NCBI GenBank assembly: GCA_963775825.1
Contig: CAVZKY010000064.1
Coordinates: 1 to 64,000, forward strand
Direction of reading: 5' to 3'
Origin: Bog-532 sp963775825
Lineage (GTDB): Bacteria > Actinomycetota > Actinomycetes > Streptosporangiales > Streptosporangiaceae
DNA length: 64,000 bases
In this document: one piece after another, positions 20,837 to 30,603 of the stretch
Layout of the letters: every line of letters starts with the position of its first letter
Position numbering within the stretch: position 1 is the first letter of the stretch
Notes under the pieces: generated by a model
What the model saw: the letters and a program-made list of their open reading frames with translations, nothing else
Told to the model about the DNA's origin: nothing
Database searches by the model: none
Program-made: the position numbers and the translations under genes

Positions 20837-20947
20837 TCCGTCCTGGGTGCGACCACTTGCGCGGCCTCCATATCGCTGGCGCGTCACCCGCCGTGGTCGC
20901 GGGACGGACCGGAAACGCAGGCTATCCGCGGTCAGCTTGGGCCGGGG
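20749..20947. repeat. Inner inverted repeat, left copy (199 bp)
   Basis: From the end of the LuxR helix-turn-helix into non-coding DNA. By eye it matches the reverse complement of 23650-23848 with one mismatch and no gaps over 199 bases, including about 110 bases beyond the stop codon. Just outside this block the two regulator genes differ at many positions. It marks the inner end of the left arm. Confidence 0.8.
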
Positions 20948-21089
20948 TCGGGAGGATCAGAACAGGATTGAACGCTAAGCAAGTTCATATTCGGCAGGAC
21001 GTTTCCATCGCCGTCTGCACGTCTGGGCACTGATCGAGCCGTTGCGCGGTGGGGCTGGGGTGATGAGCTTGACCGGGGCACAGGACAAT

Positions 21090-22078
21090 GTTGTGGCAGC
21101 GAGCCGGCGGTGTAGTAGCGGCGCTGGGTTGTGCGGCGTTGCTGGTGATCGCGCCGCTGGTGCTGTCGGTCATCCTGGCCGGGGCGATCGCCCTGATCTC
21201 GGCCGCGCACCTGGTGATCGCGGTCGCCGCCCGGGCGACCTGATCGTCATCTACGACGCCGAGGACCGGCCCGACCCCGGCCAGCTGCGGATAGTCGCCG
21301 CCCAGTTCGCCGCCGCCGACGGCAGCCTGGCGTGCGTGCAGGCCAAGCTCATGGTCGCCAACGCCGCCCAGAGCTTCATCACCCGCCAGTTCGCGCTGGA
21401 ATACTGCCTGCGCTACGAGCTCACCCTGCCCGGCCTGGCCCGGCTCGGGCTGCCGATCCCGCTCGGCGGGACCAGCAACCACTTCCGCACCCCGGTGCTG
21501 CGCGAGCTCGGCGGCTGGGACGCCTGGAACGTCACCGAGGACGCCGACCTGGGCATGCGCTGCTCCGCGCTGGGCTACCGGGTCGAGGTCGCCGAACTCG
21601 GTCACCTACGGCGAGATGCCGCACCAGATCAAGGCCTGGACCAAGCAGCGCACCCGCTGGCTGAAAGGGTTCATGCTCACCGCGCTGGTGTACACCCGCA
21701 ACCCCGCCCGGACCTGGCGCACCTTCGGCCGGGCCGGCACCCTCACCATGCTCACCTTCATGGCCGGCACCCCGCTGCTCTACCTCGCCCAGCCGATCGT
21801 GCTGGCCATCTGGGCCAGCGGCTACACCGGCCTCGATCGCCCCGCACCTGCCGGTCGGCTTCATCGTCTCGGAACGTCCAGCTGGCGGTCTTTATCGCCT
21901 GGACGGCGCTGGTGGTGGCGGCAGCCCGCCGCCACAAGCTCGCCTCGGCCGTGTTCGCCCCGCTGCTGCCCGCCTACTGGATGATGCACTGGACGGCCAG
22001 CTGGCGCGGCCTGTACCAGCTGATCCGCGCCCCGTTCCTGTGGGAGAAGACCCCCCACCCCAGCGGCCGCCGCCGCGT
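21090..22078 (+). pseudogene. Third GT2 glycosyltransferase copy, internally deleted
   Basis: Reads AGGVVAALGCAALLVIAP, then LISAAHLVIAVAAR, and jumps at about 21237 directly to DLIVIYDAEDRPDPGQ, so roughly 340 bases that encode the first half of the GT-A domain are missing, as is the N-terminus. The rest is recognisable: NVTEDADLGMRCSALGYR, QRTRWLKGFMLTALVYTR, LLYLAQPIVLAIW and SWRGLYQLIRAPFLWEKTP, with shifts near 21597 and 21835. It has the same orientation as the right-arm GT2. Its membrane segment is closer to the left-arm copy. Non-functional as it stands. Confidence 0.82.
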
Positions 22079-22620
22079 AAGGACCAGCGAGAGTCAGACC
22101 ACGATCGGGCATCCCCCAAAGCCGGCCCGCTCATCGCCCGCAGGCGCAGCCAGCACCCCGGCGCCCCGCCCGCGAGCCTGAGCCGCTGGATAAAATCGCC
22201 GACCGCAAGGGTCCCCGACAGAACCCGTTCCTTGGGGACCCTGCGCCGCGCGGCGCAGCGACGCCAGCGGTCGGGCCGCCGTAACCCCCGGAAGGCCGTT
22301 TTCGGTCACCCACGGCCGCGGCCGCGGGCAAGCACCGGAGCGGGCCGCCGAAATCAGAGTGGGCCGATGTATGTTCTCCACCGGGAACGCTTGAGGGCCT
22401 CTTGCCAGCTGCGGCCGTGACACCCGCCGGCAGGAGGCCCCCGGGCTCCCTGGGAGCCGGTCGGCAAATCCGGCCATGGCGTCGGATCTCCCGAGGACGG
22501 CACGAAGGGCTGAGGGTCGATGCTCGGCCCGGGAGCAGCGCAGCGGACGGCTACGGCAGTTTGGCGCGCAGTGTGCTCATAGATGTGTAACTACTGCTTC
22601 AAGGTCCTATGTAGGCGTAT
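22079..22620. other. Central non-coding region of the element
   Basis: About 540 bases with no gene I can support. Open frames here lack family character. The last part (22560-22635) becomes AT-rich. Confidence 0.5.
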
Positions 22621-22721
22621 GTATATCTAAGCTGATGATAGGAGGGGTGCCGGTCACCACCATCTCGGCCCCGCTGGGGCATGGTCGCATGCCAGGCGCC
22701 TATCCACGCCGCCGCCGCTAG
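22621..22721 (+). pseudogene. Possible remnant of a tyrosine recombinase C-terminus
   Basis: The frame reads ISKLMIGGVPVTTISAPLGH then GRMPGAYPRRRR and stop. GVPVxxISxxLGH matches the conserved box around the second His of phage-type integrases (typically AGVPVxxVSxRLGH). There is no catalytic Tyr and no upstream domain. Only about 30 residues, so the call is tentative. Confidence 0.35.
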
Positions 22722-23414
22722 CCCGCCTCCGGCTTTTCTTGTTCATTGCCGAAGAGCCGCTCCCGCCTGGCCTGCTCCCAGGCCCGGCACTGAAACCACA
22801 TCAGTGCCACCAGGACAGCAACGCTCACCACTCCGTCCGTGACCAACCCGGCGACGTGGGAGTGACCAGATGCGATGGCGGCGAGCTGGCCTACGGCAGA
22901 GCCGGTCAGGACCGCGGTGACCACGCCGATCATCCCGGCGGGCGTCCGGAAGGCCTGCCAGTGCCCGCCGTTCAAGCCGTGGATGGCACGCCGCCGCGCG
23001 GGCGGGACGCTGGCCAGGTAATGAGTCAGCTCTGGCGCGCAGTCAAAGTAGTAGGCCCTCAGCCGCGCGATCCGTTCCGCGTACTGCAGGTCTTCGATCA
23101 CAGACTGGAGCACCCGGTCGAAGGTGGCGAAGCCGATGAAGGACAGCGTCGACAGCAAGATCAGGGAGAGGACGTTGAACGCGGTGCCGATGTGGGTCGC
23201 TGTAGCGAGCAGCCCGAGGGCGATGAGCGCGGCAGACACTGAGCCGATGAAGATCGCTGCCCCGGCTGGTCGACTCGACGATCACCGAGGCCCGCGCGCT
23301 CTGGAGGGCGTGATGCTCGGTGGTCACGAACGTGACGGCGGCCAGTCGCGGCTCCGCATCGTGTGCCCCGGTCCTCGCGTTCTCGTCGCTGCTCGTAATC
23401 CCACCAGCTTCCAT
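22718..23414 (-). CDS. Membrane protein of unknown function (one frameshift)
   Basis: About 230 residues. ATG at 23414 gives MEAGGITSSDENARTGAHDA, then FVTTEHHALQSARASVIVES. A shift near 23262 leads to AIFIGSVSAALIALGLLATA, and a second hydrophobic segment, LSLILLSTLSFIGFATFDRV. After a charged helical stretch (DLQYAERIARLRAYYFDCAP) two more membrane segments follow (MIGVVTAVLTGSAVGQLA and VSVAVLVALMWFQ). A similar hypothetical membrane protein occurs in other actinobacteria from memory; its role is unknown. It is the only complete gene unique to the centre of the element. Confidence 0.65.
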
Positions 23415-23649
23415 ACGACGGTCAGGGGTGCGCCGGACGGTCAGGGGTGCGCCGCGGGATCCCTTGTCACCGCGCCATCATTTCCCCGCCCCGCGGCTGT
23501 GGCAACGCCCCTGTGGCTGCTTCGTCCGCGACCCGGTTTTGGGCGCGGAGCGCCCTCTGGCAAGGCCCGTGCCGAGCTGGCTGCCGTGAGCTCGGCGCGC
23601 TAGGCACGCCGACATACCGCGGGCTGACCGAGATCATCCCCGCTTTGGG

Positions 23650-23848
23650 CCCCGGCCCAAGCTGACCGCGGATAGCCTGCGTTTCCGGTCCGTCCCGCGA
23701 CCACGGCGGGTGACGCGCCAGCGATATGGAGGCCGCGCAAGTGGTCGCACCCAGGACGGATCAGACCGCTGCCGGCTGACGCCATTGCTCAACGAAGCCC
23801 CGCAGCTGTTGCCGTCCGTGCAGGCCGCACTTGGCGTAGATGTTGCCC
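23650..23848. repeat. Inner inverted repeat, right copy (199 bp)
   Basis: Mirror partner of 20749-20947. Identity stops abruptly at 23650, where the sequence continues as GGGGCCCAAAGCG on the minus strand against GGGGTCGGGAGG in the left arm. Confidence 0.8.
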
Positions 23849-26525
23849 AGATGGTATTCCACGGCCTTGCGGCTGATGAACAGCTCGGCCGCGATCTGGG
23901 GGTTGGACAGCCCTTTGCCGACCAGATGGGCGACTTCGGTCTCCCGGCTGGTCAGCGCCAGCACGGACTGCTTCTTAACCGGGTCGCCGGGAAGATCGCA
24001 GGCCACCAGCTCTTCTTCGGTGCGGGCGATGAACGGCTCGGCGCGCAGCGCCCGGTACAGGTCGTGCGCCCGCCGCAGCGGCTCGACCGCGCCCTTCTTG
24101 TTGCCGGTGCGACGCATGAGCCCGCCGTGGGCCAGCAGCAGCCGGGCGGTGTAGACCGGGCTGTATCGGCTGGTGGTGTCCTCGGCGCGCTGGTAGGACT
24201 GCCGGGCCTGCTCCGGGTCGCCGCGCTGCTCGGCCAGCCATCCGTCCAACCAGGCCAGGCCGGGGGTCAGGTAGCGGACCTGGCCGCTGGCGGCCCGCAG
24301 CTGGTCCACGACGCATGCGGCCTGGTCCAGCTGGCCGGAGCCGATCAGGCCCTCGGCCAGCAGCGGCCGCCACAGCACCGCGTACAGCCGGCTGCGGCCG
24401 TCCAGCACGGCGTCGTCCTGCCAGGGGCCCAGCGCGTCGGCCATGCCCAGGTAGTCCCCGGCCGCCTGGCACACCAAGGCGCGGGCCATCGCCGCGAACA
24501 GCCGTTCCTGTCCGTAGTCCAGGCTGGCCGCCGCCTCCTCGGCCAGCCGGGCGTGCTGTTCGGCCTCCCCGGCCGCACCCCGGCCGGCCGGCACGCAGGC
24601 CGCTGCCAGATGCAGCAGCGGCAGGTCGAAGCGGCGGGAATGGATCACCGCGGCCGAGAATCCCTGCTCGGCGGTGAGCAGCACGTCGTCCCACGCGCCG
24701 GCCAGGTACTGGGCCAGCGCCAGATAGAAGTAGGCGCGCTGGCCAGCGGTGACGGTGGCGCCCGCTCGCATCATCTTGAGGCTGGCGGTCAGGTCGCTAA
24801 TGGCCAGGCCCAGGTCGCCGGCCAGCAGCCGGAACACCCCTCGGAATGACAAGGCGTCCACATCGACCGGGCCCACCCGCGCCGGGTCGGCCTCCAGATG
24901 CCCCAGCTCGGCCAGGCCGGCGTGTGGGGCCGGCCACCTGGCAGGCGCCGACCGCGATGACGGTACGCGTGATGCTGGCGGCCGCCGTGTCCAGGCAGCC
25001 CGTACCCAGCGCCCACCGCCCGAAGGCCTGCACCTTCTCCGCATCCCCCACCAGCGCGCACACAATAGCCAGTCGGCTGGCGATCACCGCGGCGAGCGGC
25101 TGGCTGTCCGGGTCGTGGCGCGCCCGCCCCAGTGCCTCGCTGAACAGCAGCTGCGCCTCGTTGAGCTGGCCCGCGGAGAACGCCATCGTGCCCAGCGCGC
25201 AGCTGCGCAGCGGGGACGGCGCGGCCTCCTCCACCGCCTGGCGCAGGGCCAGGCCACGGGCCTCCTCGGCCAGCGTCAGGTGCAGCGCAGCGGTCAGCAG
25301 CCGCCGTTCCCGGTCGGCCCGGGCCGGGGAAATGTCCGCGGCCCACTGCAGGTGCGTGCCGGCGAGCGCCAGGCGCCCGCCCGCCGCCTCCTCGTCCGCC
25401 AGCTGCTCCAGCTCCCCGGCCAGGCCCTCCTCCGGCCGGTCCAGGGACGCCACCCGGTGCTTCCACGACACCGACTCGCTGACCATGGACGCGGCGCGGG
25501 CATGCAGCATCCGGCGCCTGGTAGCGGGGATCCCGACGTAGATGGCGTCCCGGACCAGCATGTGACGGATCGCCACCGGGCACGTGGGTTCTTCCGGCGA
25601 CCAGTCCACCAAGCCGCAGGCCACCGCCGGTTCGAGCGCCGCGCCGGGCGAGTCGACGTCGGCCGCCTGGCCTAGCTGGGCCAGCGGCAGGCGCAGGTTC
25701 AGCACCGACAGCATCTCCAGCATGGCCCCGGTCTGCGGCGGCAGCACCCGCAGGTGAGCACCGATGGCCGCGGCCAGCGACCGGGGCAGCGCGAGCCGTC
25801 CCGGAGCCCGGGGATTGTAATCGAACCCCTCGCTGAGCACGGTGCGTAGGTACAACGGATGCCCGCCGGTGCCCCGGTACAGCCGCTGGACGGCTTCGTC
25901 GTCCAGCGGTCTGGCTGTGAGCGCGGCCGCTAGCGACGCCACGTCATTGGAACGCAGCCCGTCCAGCGGCAGGCGCAGCCGATTCTCGATGCTCAGCAGC
26001 ATCCGCTGCGCTGATTCGTCCAGCCGGTCGCTGGGCCCCCGGTAGATCATGACGGCGATCACCGGGTCTACCGACAGCCGACGCAACGTGAACGTCAGCG
26101 CCTCCACCGACCGGCGGTCAGCCCACTGCACGTCATCGACGACGATGGCCACCGCGCCGGTGGCCTGCTGCTCTCCCACCGCCTGCAGGAGCCGCGCGCC
26201 GACCGTGAACGACGAGGTTGGCAAGCCGGTCCCGCCCGCTGGCGGGAACGCCGGGGAGACTACTCCGGCCGCCCGGAACAGCTGGTCGGCGATCCCGAAG
26301 TCCAGATCGGCCTCGGCCTGATCGCCGCGAGCCCACAGCACCCCGCAGGCCGGCAGCCTCGGCCAGGCAGCGCCGCGCCAGGGCGGTCTTCCCTATCCCG
26401 GGATCACCCTCGATGGCCACCAGCCACGGCTGCCCCGCCTCCATCCGAGTGATGACCTCCGCGACGCGCGCGAGCTCCTCCGCCCGGCCGACGAAAACGT
26501 CCAGCGGCGGCTGCCGCTCCTGCAC
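23761..26525 (-). CDS. LuxR-family ATPase regulator (LAL/MalT-like), right copy
   Basis: Better preserved partner of the left regulator. GTG at 26525 (QERQPPLDVFVGRAEELARV). Walker A is EGDPGIGKTALARR (near residue 40) and the Walker B region AIVVDDVQWADRRSVEAL. About 500 residues of TPR-like helices follow (LGTMAFSAGQLNEAQLLFSE; LALAQYLAGAWDDVLLTAEQ). The C-terminal LuxR domain is LTSRETEVAHLVGKGLSNPQ then KAVEYHLGNIYAKCGLHGRQ. About 920 residues with shifts near 26343, 24935 and 24585. In this arm an insertion sequence separates it from its divergent partner GT2, so shared promoter control may be lost. MalT-like proteins use ATP and an inducer to activate transcription; the inducer here is unknown. 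Confidence 0.85.
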
Positions 26526-26655
26526 GCGCCCACCTCGCTCCCGCCCGTGACGTCGGCAACACGGACGGATAAGAGCGTAACCGCTGGCGGAACCGCTCAC
26601 CATCCCCATGCCAGCGCATCCGGGGCCTGCCAGGAAAGCGGCACCGCGGATACGG

Positions 26656-28437
26656 CTAGTCCCGGTCTTCGCACATGGGGTTTGATGCGGCGGCTGGGTG
26701 ATGGACTGGCTTCCGGGTCGTTACGGCTCTTGTGTGACGTGCGGGGAATGGCTGGCATGGTTGCTGGTTGATGTCTGGCATGAGCGGGATGTCAAGGACT
26801 GGCCAGGGGCGCGGGCGGGCGCGGGCGGAGATCGCGGTGGTCCGCCTGCTGGAAAAGCGGCTGGGAGCGCTGCCGGTGGTGGCGGAGTTCGGGCGCCGGC
26901 TGCGGATCGCAGAGATCGTGGATGAGCTGTGCCCGGTCCGGCCGGTGGCCTGGATCACCCACGGTGAGGTGATCGAGGCGCTGGTGGCTAACCGGCTGAC
27001 CGCGCCAGCGCCGATGGTGCGGGTGCACGAGTGGGCCGCGGCGATGGCCGTGGATGAGGCGTATGGCATCACCCCGGAGTTGCTCAATGACGACCGGATC
27101 GCCCGCGCGCTGGATGCGATCGCCCCGTACCTGGACGAGATCACCGGCAGTGTGGGGGCGGCGGCGATCACTGAGTTCGGGGTGGATGTGTCCCGGCTGC
27201 ACTGGGACCTGACCTCGGTCTCGTTGTATGGCGCCTATCCGGAGGTGGATGAGGACTACCCGGCGCCGCGGTGGGGGCACCCCAAGGACCGCAGGCCCGA
27301 TCTGAAGCAGATCCAGACGGGTCTGGCGGTCAGCGGGGACGGCGGCATCCCGGTGTTCCACCACGCCTATGAGGGCGGGGCCGCGGAGGTGGCCCAGGTG
27401 GTGGGGGCGATGACCGCGCTGCGGCAAATCGCCGGGCCGCGGCCGTTCCTGCTGGTGGGCGACTCGAAACTGATCTCTTACACCAACGCGGCGTCGATGA
27501 AGGCACAGCAGGTGGGGTTCATCGCGCCGCTGGCCGCAGCCCGGGTCCCGGCCGGGTTATTCACCGCGCTCCCGCCGGGGGCGGGCACGGCGGTGGACTA
27601 TATCGCTGGGCGTGACGCCGGGAAGCCCGCTGCCGCCCGGGGCGTTTACCGGGTGCTGGAAGACGGCGGGATGGACCTGGCCGGACCGCGCAAGGCTGAC
27701 CCGCCGGTGCACCTGCGCCGGATCCTGGTGTACTCCTCTGCCAGCGCCACCGGCGCGGCCAAAGCCCGCGCGCGCAAGCTCGCCAAGGCCACCGCAGACC
27801 TTGACCGGCTGGTGCGCACCGCCGGGACCCGGTTCCACCCCACGGCCGACGCGGTCGCCGCCCGCGCCCCGCGATCGCCACCCAGCGCCGCGTCAAGGCG
27901 TACCTGCGCACCACGATCAGCCGCGGCCCCACCGGCAAACCAGCCCTATCCTGGCATTTTGACCAGGCCGCGCTCGACGCTGAGGCCGCCACCGACGGCT
28001 GGTACGCCCTGCTGACGAACCTGGAGCCAGGCCAGGCCGGTGCAGCGGAGGTTTTCCGCCGCTACAAGGGCCAGCACATCGTCGAGCGCCGTTACGGCGA
28101 GTTCAAAGGCCCGCTCGCGGTCGCCCCCCTGTTCCTGAAGACCAACCGCCGCATCGCCGCCCTGATCACCGTGATCTGCCTGGCCCTGCTGATCTTCTGC
28201 CTCATCGAACGTCAGGTCCGCCAGGCCCTGGCCCCCCACGGCGGCACCATGACCGGCCTGCCCGGCTACCAGGCAACCGCCGCCCGGCCCACCGGCCGCA
28301 CCATCTTCCCACTGCATCCGCCGAGGCCGGCCAAACCCACCGGCGTCCAGGCCCGGCTGCTAGACCTCCTCGGCATCGACATCAGCCGACCCCGCTGGCT
28401 CAGCAAGTGAAATCCCATGTGCGAAGAACCAGGCTAG
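26656..28437 (+). mobile_element. IS1634-type insertion sequence
   Basis: One transposase gene between imperfect terminal inverted repeats that share TCTTCGCACATGGG (left about 26666-26679, right as its complement about 28412-28426). CTAG occurs directly outside both ends (26656-26659 and 28434-28437), a likely 4-bp target duplication. It splits the regulator-GT2 intergenic region of the right arm; the left arm has no counterpart, so the insertion came after the arm duplication. Confidence 0.8.
26771..28410 (+). CDS. IS1634 family transposase (DUF4277 N-terminus; one frameshift)
   Basis: DDE transposase of the IS4-like superfamily. From ATG 26771 the N-terminal DUF4277-like part reads VRLLEKRLGALPVVAEFGRR and ALVANRLTAPAPMVRVHEWA. 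The catalytic core shows HWDLTSVSLYGAY (first Asp), PFLLVGDSKLISY (second Asp) and, after a shift near 27868, FRRYKGQHIVERRYGEFKGP with the catalytic Glu. It ends at 28410 (ISRPRWLSK). About 546 residues. If the shift is sequence error, the element could be active. Confidence 0.88.
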
Positions 28438-28502
28438 GGACCCTCCTAGGGAGGCGGGCCGGAGCCTCCTAGGGAGGCGGAACTAGGGATTTGCTCTAGG
28501 GA
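28434..28502. promoter_or_regulatory. Cluster of five CTAGGGA boxes upstream of GT2 (right)
   Basis: Exact CTAGGGA at 28434, 28446, 28469, 28483 and 28496. Two copies are part of a repeated CCTCCTAGGGAGGCGG unit. CTAG is a rare tetramer in high-GC actinobacterial DNA, so five in 69 bases is unusual. Related boxes lie in the same place in the left arm. Probably an operator array, possibly for the adjacent LuxR-like regulator. The first box overlaps the IS1634 target site. Confidence 0.55.
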
Positions 28503-28525
28503 CGGACATAGCCGGGCTGGAGCAC

Positions 28526-28559
28526 CATCCATGTAAGCGTTTACACAGCACATGGATGG
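28526..28559. promoter_or_regulatory. LacI-family-like operator inside an inverted repeat, GT2 leader
   Basis: TGTAAGCGTTTACA (28532-28545) is a near-palindrome close to the operators of LacI/CcpA-type repressors. It is flanked by CCATCCATG (28526-28534) and CATGGATGG (28551-28559), a 9-base inverted repeat that would bring the GT2 ribosome site into a stem. The outer repeat is present in the left arm, but the LacI-like core is not. Confidence 0.45.
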
Positions 28560-28567
28560 AGAAAGCA

Positions 28568-30082
28568 ATGATGTCCGGAGCAAGCACGTTGACCATCGCC
28601 GGGCGGTCCGGCGCGGGCCGCGGCCGTGATCCTCAGCCCGATGATCTGCTGGGCGCGATTGCCGATGTGCCGTCTTCTGAGCAGGACCGCCTGCTGGCCG
28701 AGCATGGCGAGGCGGTCGCGGATCACATGGCGAACCACTTCTCCCGGCGGGCGCCGCACCTGGCCGCCCGCAGCGGGTTCGCGTGGTGGCAGCGGGCCGC
28801 GGGGGTGGCGGCGGCGCTGGGCGTGGTCGCGCTGCTGGTGATCGCGCCGCTGGTGCTGCTGATCGTCCTGGCCGGGGCGATCACCGCGATCACGGCCGCG
28901 CAGGTGGTGATCGCGGTCGCCGCCCGGTGGCGGCGGCCGCAGGGCGCTGCCGCCGGCGGTGCCGCGGCGGTGCCGGACGCCGAGCTGCCCGCCTACACGA
29001 TCCTGGTCCCGGCCTACCAGGAGCAGGAGGTGATCGGCGGCATGGTGCGGTGCCTGGAACAGCTCGACTATCCCCAGGACCGGCTCGAGGCGCTGATCCT
29101 GGTCGAGCGGCGGGATGCCGCCACCAAGCAGGCGATCGCCGACGCGGACCCGGCGCCGTTCATCCGGATCGTGGAGATCCCGCCGGGCAAGCCGCAGACC
29201 AAGCCGCGGTCCTGCAACGCCGGGCTGCTGCTGGCCAAGGGCGACCTGATCGTCATCTACGACGCCGAGGACCGGCCCGACCCCGGCCAGCTGCGGGTAG
29301 TCGCCGCCCAGTTCGCCGCCGCCGACGACACCCTGGCCTGCGTGCAGGCCAAGCTCATGGTCGCCAACGCCGGGCAGAGCTTCATCACCCGCCAGTTCGC
29401 CCTGGAGTACTGCCTGCGCTACGAGCTCACCCTGCCCGGCCTGGCCCGGCTGGGGCTGCCGATCCCGCTCGGCGGGACCAGCAACCACTTCCGCACCCAG
29501 GTGCTGCGCGAGCTCGGCGGCTGGGACGCCTGGAACGTGACCGAGGACGCCGACCTGGGGATGCGCTGCACCGCGCTGGGCTACCGGGTCGAGGTGGCCG
29601 ACTCGGTCACCTACGGGGAGATGCCGCACCGGATCAGCGCCTGGACCAAGCAGCGCACCCGCTGGCTGAAAGGGTTCATGCTCACCGCCCTGGTGCACAC
29701 CCGCAACCCCGCCCGCACCTGGCGCACCTTCGGCCGGGCCGGCACCGTCACCATGCTCACCTTCATGGCCGGCACCCCGCTGCTCTACCTCGCCCAGCCC
29801 ATCGTGCTCGCCATCTGGATCAGCGGCTACAAGGGCCTGATCGCCCAGCACCTGCCAGCCGGCTCCATCGTGCCGGACGTCCAGCTGGCGGTCTTCACCG
29901 CCTGGACCGCGCTGGTCGCGGCGGCGGCCCGCCGCCACAAGCTCGCCTCGGCCGTGTTCGCCCCGCTGCTGCCCGCCTACTGGGCGATGCACTGGACCGC
30001 CAGCTGGCGGGGGCTATACCAGCTGATCCGCGCCCCCTTCCTGTGGGAGAAGACCCCCCACCCCGCCACCGCCACGGCATAG
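28568..30082 (+). CDS. Membrane GT2 glycosyltransferase, beta-glycan synthase-like (right, intact)
   Basis: Intact 500-odd residue version. Start ATG 28568 behind GGAGAAAGCA; an in-frame ATG also lies at 28556. N-terminal helical part (LLGAIADVPSSEQDRLLAEH), two membrane segments (ALGVVALLVIAPLVLLIVL), GT-A motifs YTILVPAYQEQEVIGGMVRC, DLIVIYDAEDRPDPGQ, NVTEDADLGMRC and QRTRWLKG, then C-terminal membrane segments ending in LIRAPFLWEKTPHPATATA. The layout matches processive cellulose- or hyaluronan-synthase-like GT2 enzymes, but no PilZ domain is present. First gene of the GT2-67aa-UGPase series, under the CTAGGGA boxes. Product glycan unknown. Confidence 0.9.
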   Translation: MMSGASTLTIAGRSGAGRGRDPQPDDLLGAIADVPSSEQDRLLAEHGEAVADHMANHFSRRAPHLAARSGFAWWQRAAGVAAALGVVALLVIAPLVLLIVLAGAITAITAAQVVIAVAARWRRPQGAAAGGAAAVPDAELPAYTILVPAYQEQEVIGGMVRCLEQLDYPQDRLEALILVERRDAATKQAIADADPAPFIRIVEIPPGKPQTKPRSCNAGLLLAKGDLIVIYDAEDRPDPGQLRVVAAQFAAADDTLACVQAKLMVANAGQSFITRQFALEYCLRYELTLPGLARLGLPIPLGGTSNHFRTQVLRELGGWDAWNVTEDADLGMRCTALGYRVEVADSVTYGEMPHRISAWTKQRTRWLKGFMLTALVHTRNPARTWRTFGRAGTVTMLTFMAGTPLLYLAQPIVLAIWISGYKGLIAQHLPAGSIVPDVQLAVFTAWTALVAAAARRHKLASAVFAPLLPAYWAMHWTASWRGLYQLIRAPFLWEKTPHPATATA

Positions 30083-30216
30083 GAACCCGCAGGCCCGGCC
30101 CGCCCGCCCCGCGGCACCGGCCCGACACCCCCGCCCCATACCAGAACAAGGCCTGTTGCGTTCCGGAACGGGCGCCGGGGCGCCAAGATCACCATCACCT
30201 ACACCGGGAGCCAGCC

Positions 30217-30420
30217 ATGACCAGCAAGATCCAGACCGCCCTGCGCCTCGCGCTGGAAGCCAAGCGCTTCCGCGACCTGGCCGACATCGAGGTACACCGC
30301 ACCCGCCGCGGGCACTGGCACCCCCCGGACGTGCCCTGCACGCGGCGCTGCCCGATGGGCGACCCGCGCACCGCCCTGGCGTTCGAACGCCTGCTCCAGC
30401 GGGCCACCGGGTTCGCCTAG
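30217..30420 (+). CDS. Small conserved protein, 67 residues (right)
   Basis: ATG at 30217 after CGGGAGCC. Sequence opens MTSKIQTALRLALEAKRFRD, then DIEVHRTRRGHWHP, CTRRCPMGDPRTAL and FERLLQRATGFA. Basic N-terminal helix and a Cys pair (CTRRC). Found in both arms between GT2 and UGPase, with reading frame and spacing kept, which argues that it is a real gene. Family not recognised; a partner or regulator of the synthase is a guess. Confidence 0.7.
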   Translation: MTSKIQTALRLALEAKRFRDLADIEVHRTRRGHWHPPDVPCTRRCPMGDPRTALAFERLLQRATGFA

Positions 30421-30603
30421 CCCGCCGCGCTCAGCCGGGCCCGCGCCCCCGCCGGAGCTCAGCTCGACAGCCCGGCAACACGCAAAGCCGCCGGCGGCAG
30501 CCCGCCTGCTGCCGGCAGCCGGGCAGACCGGGAGGGCCGGGCTGTCGCGGACACCCGTGGGGCGCCTTCGCTGAAGCCGCATCTGTTCAAAGGAGAACAA
30601 AGC

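Noticed and set aside
22675..22695. GGGGCATGGTCGCATGCC near the element centre resembles the att end CCATGGTCATGC and could be the predicted P-AT-P junction
   Set aside because: The match is short and imperfect, the sequence is not symmetric around AT as the model requires, and the same bases encode the integrase-like GHGRM string. Resemblance by chance is more likely.
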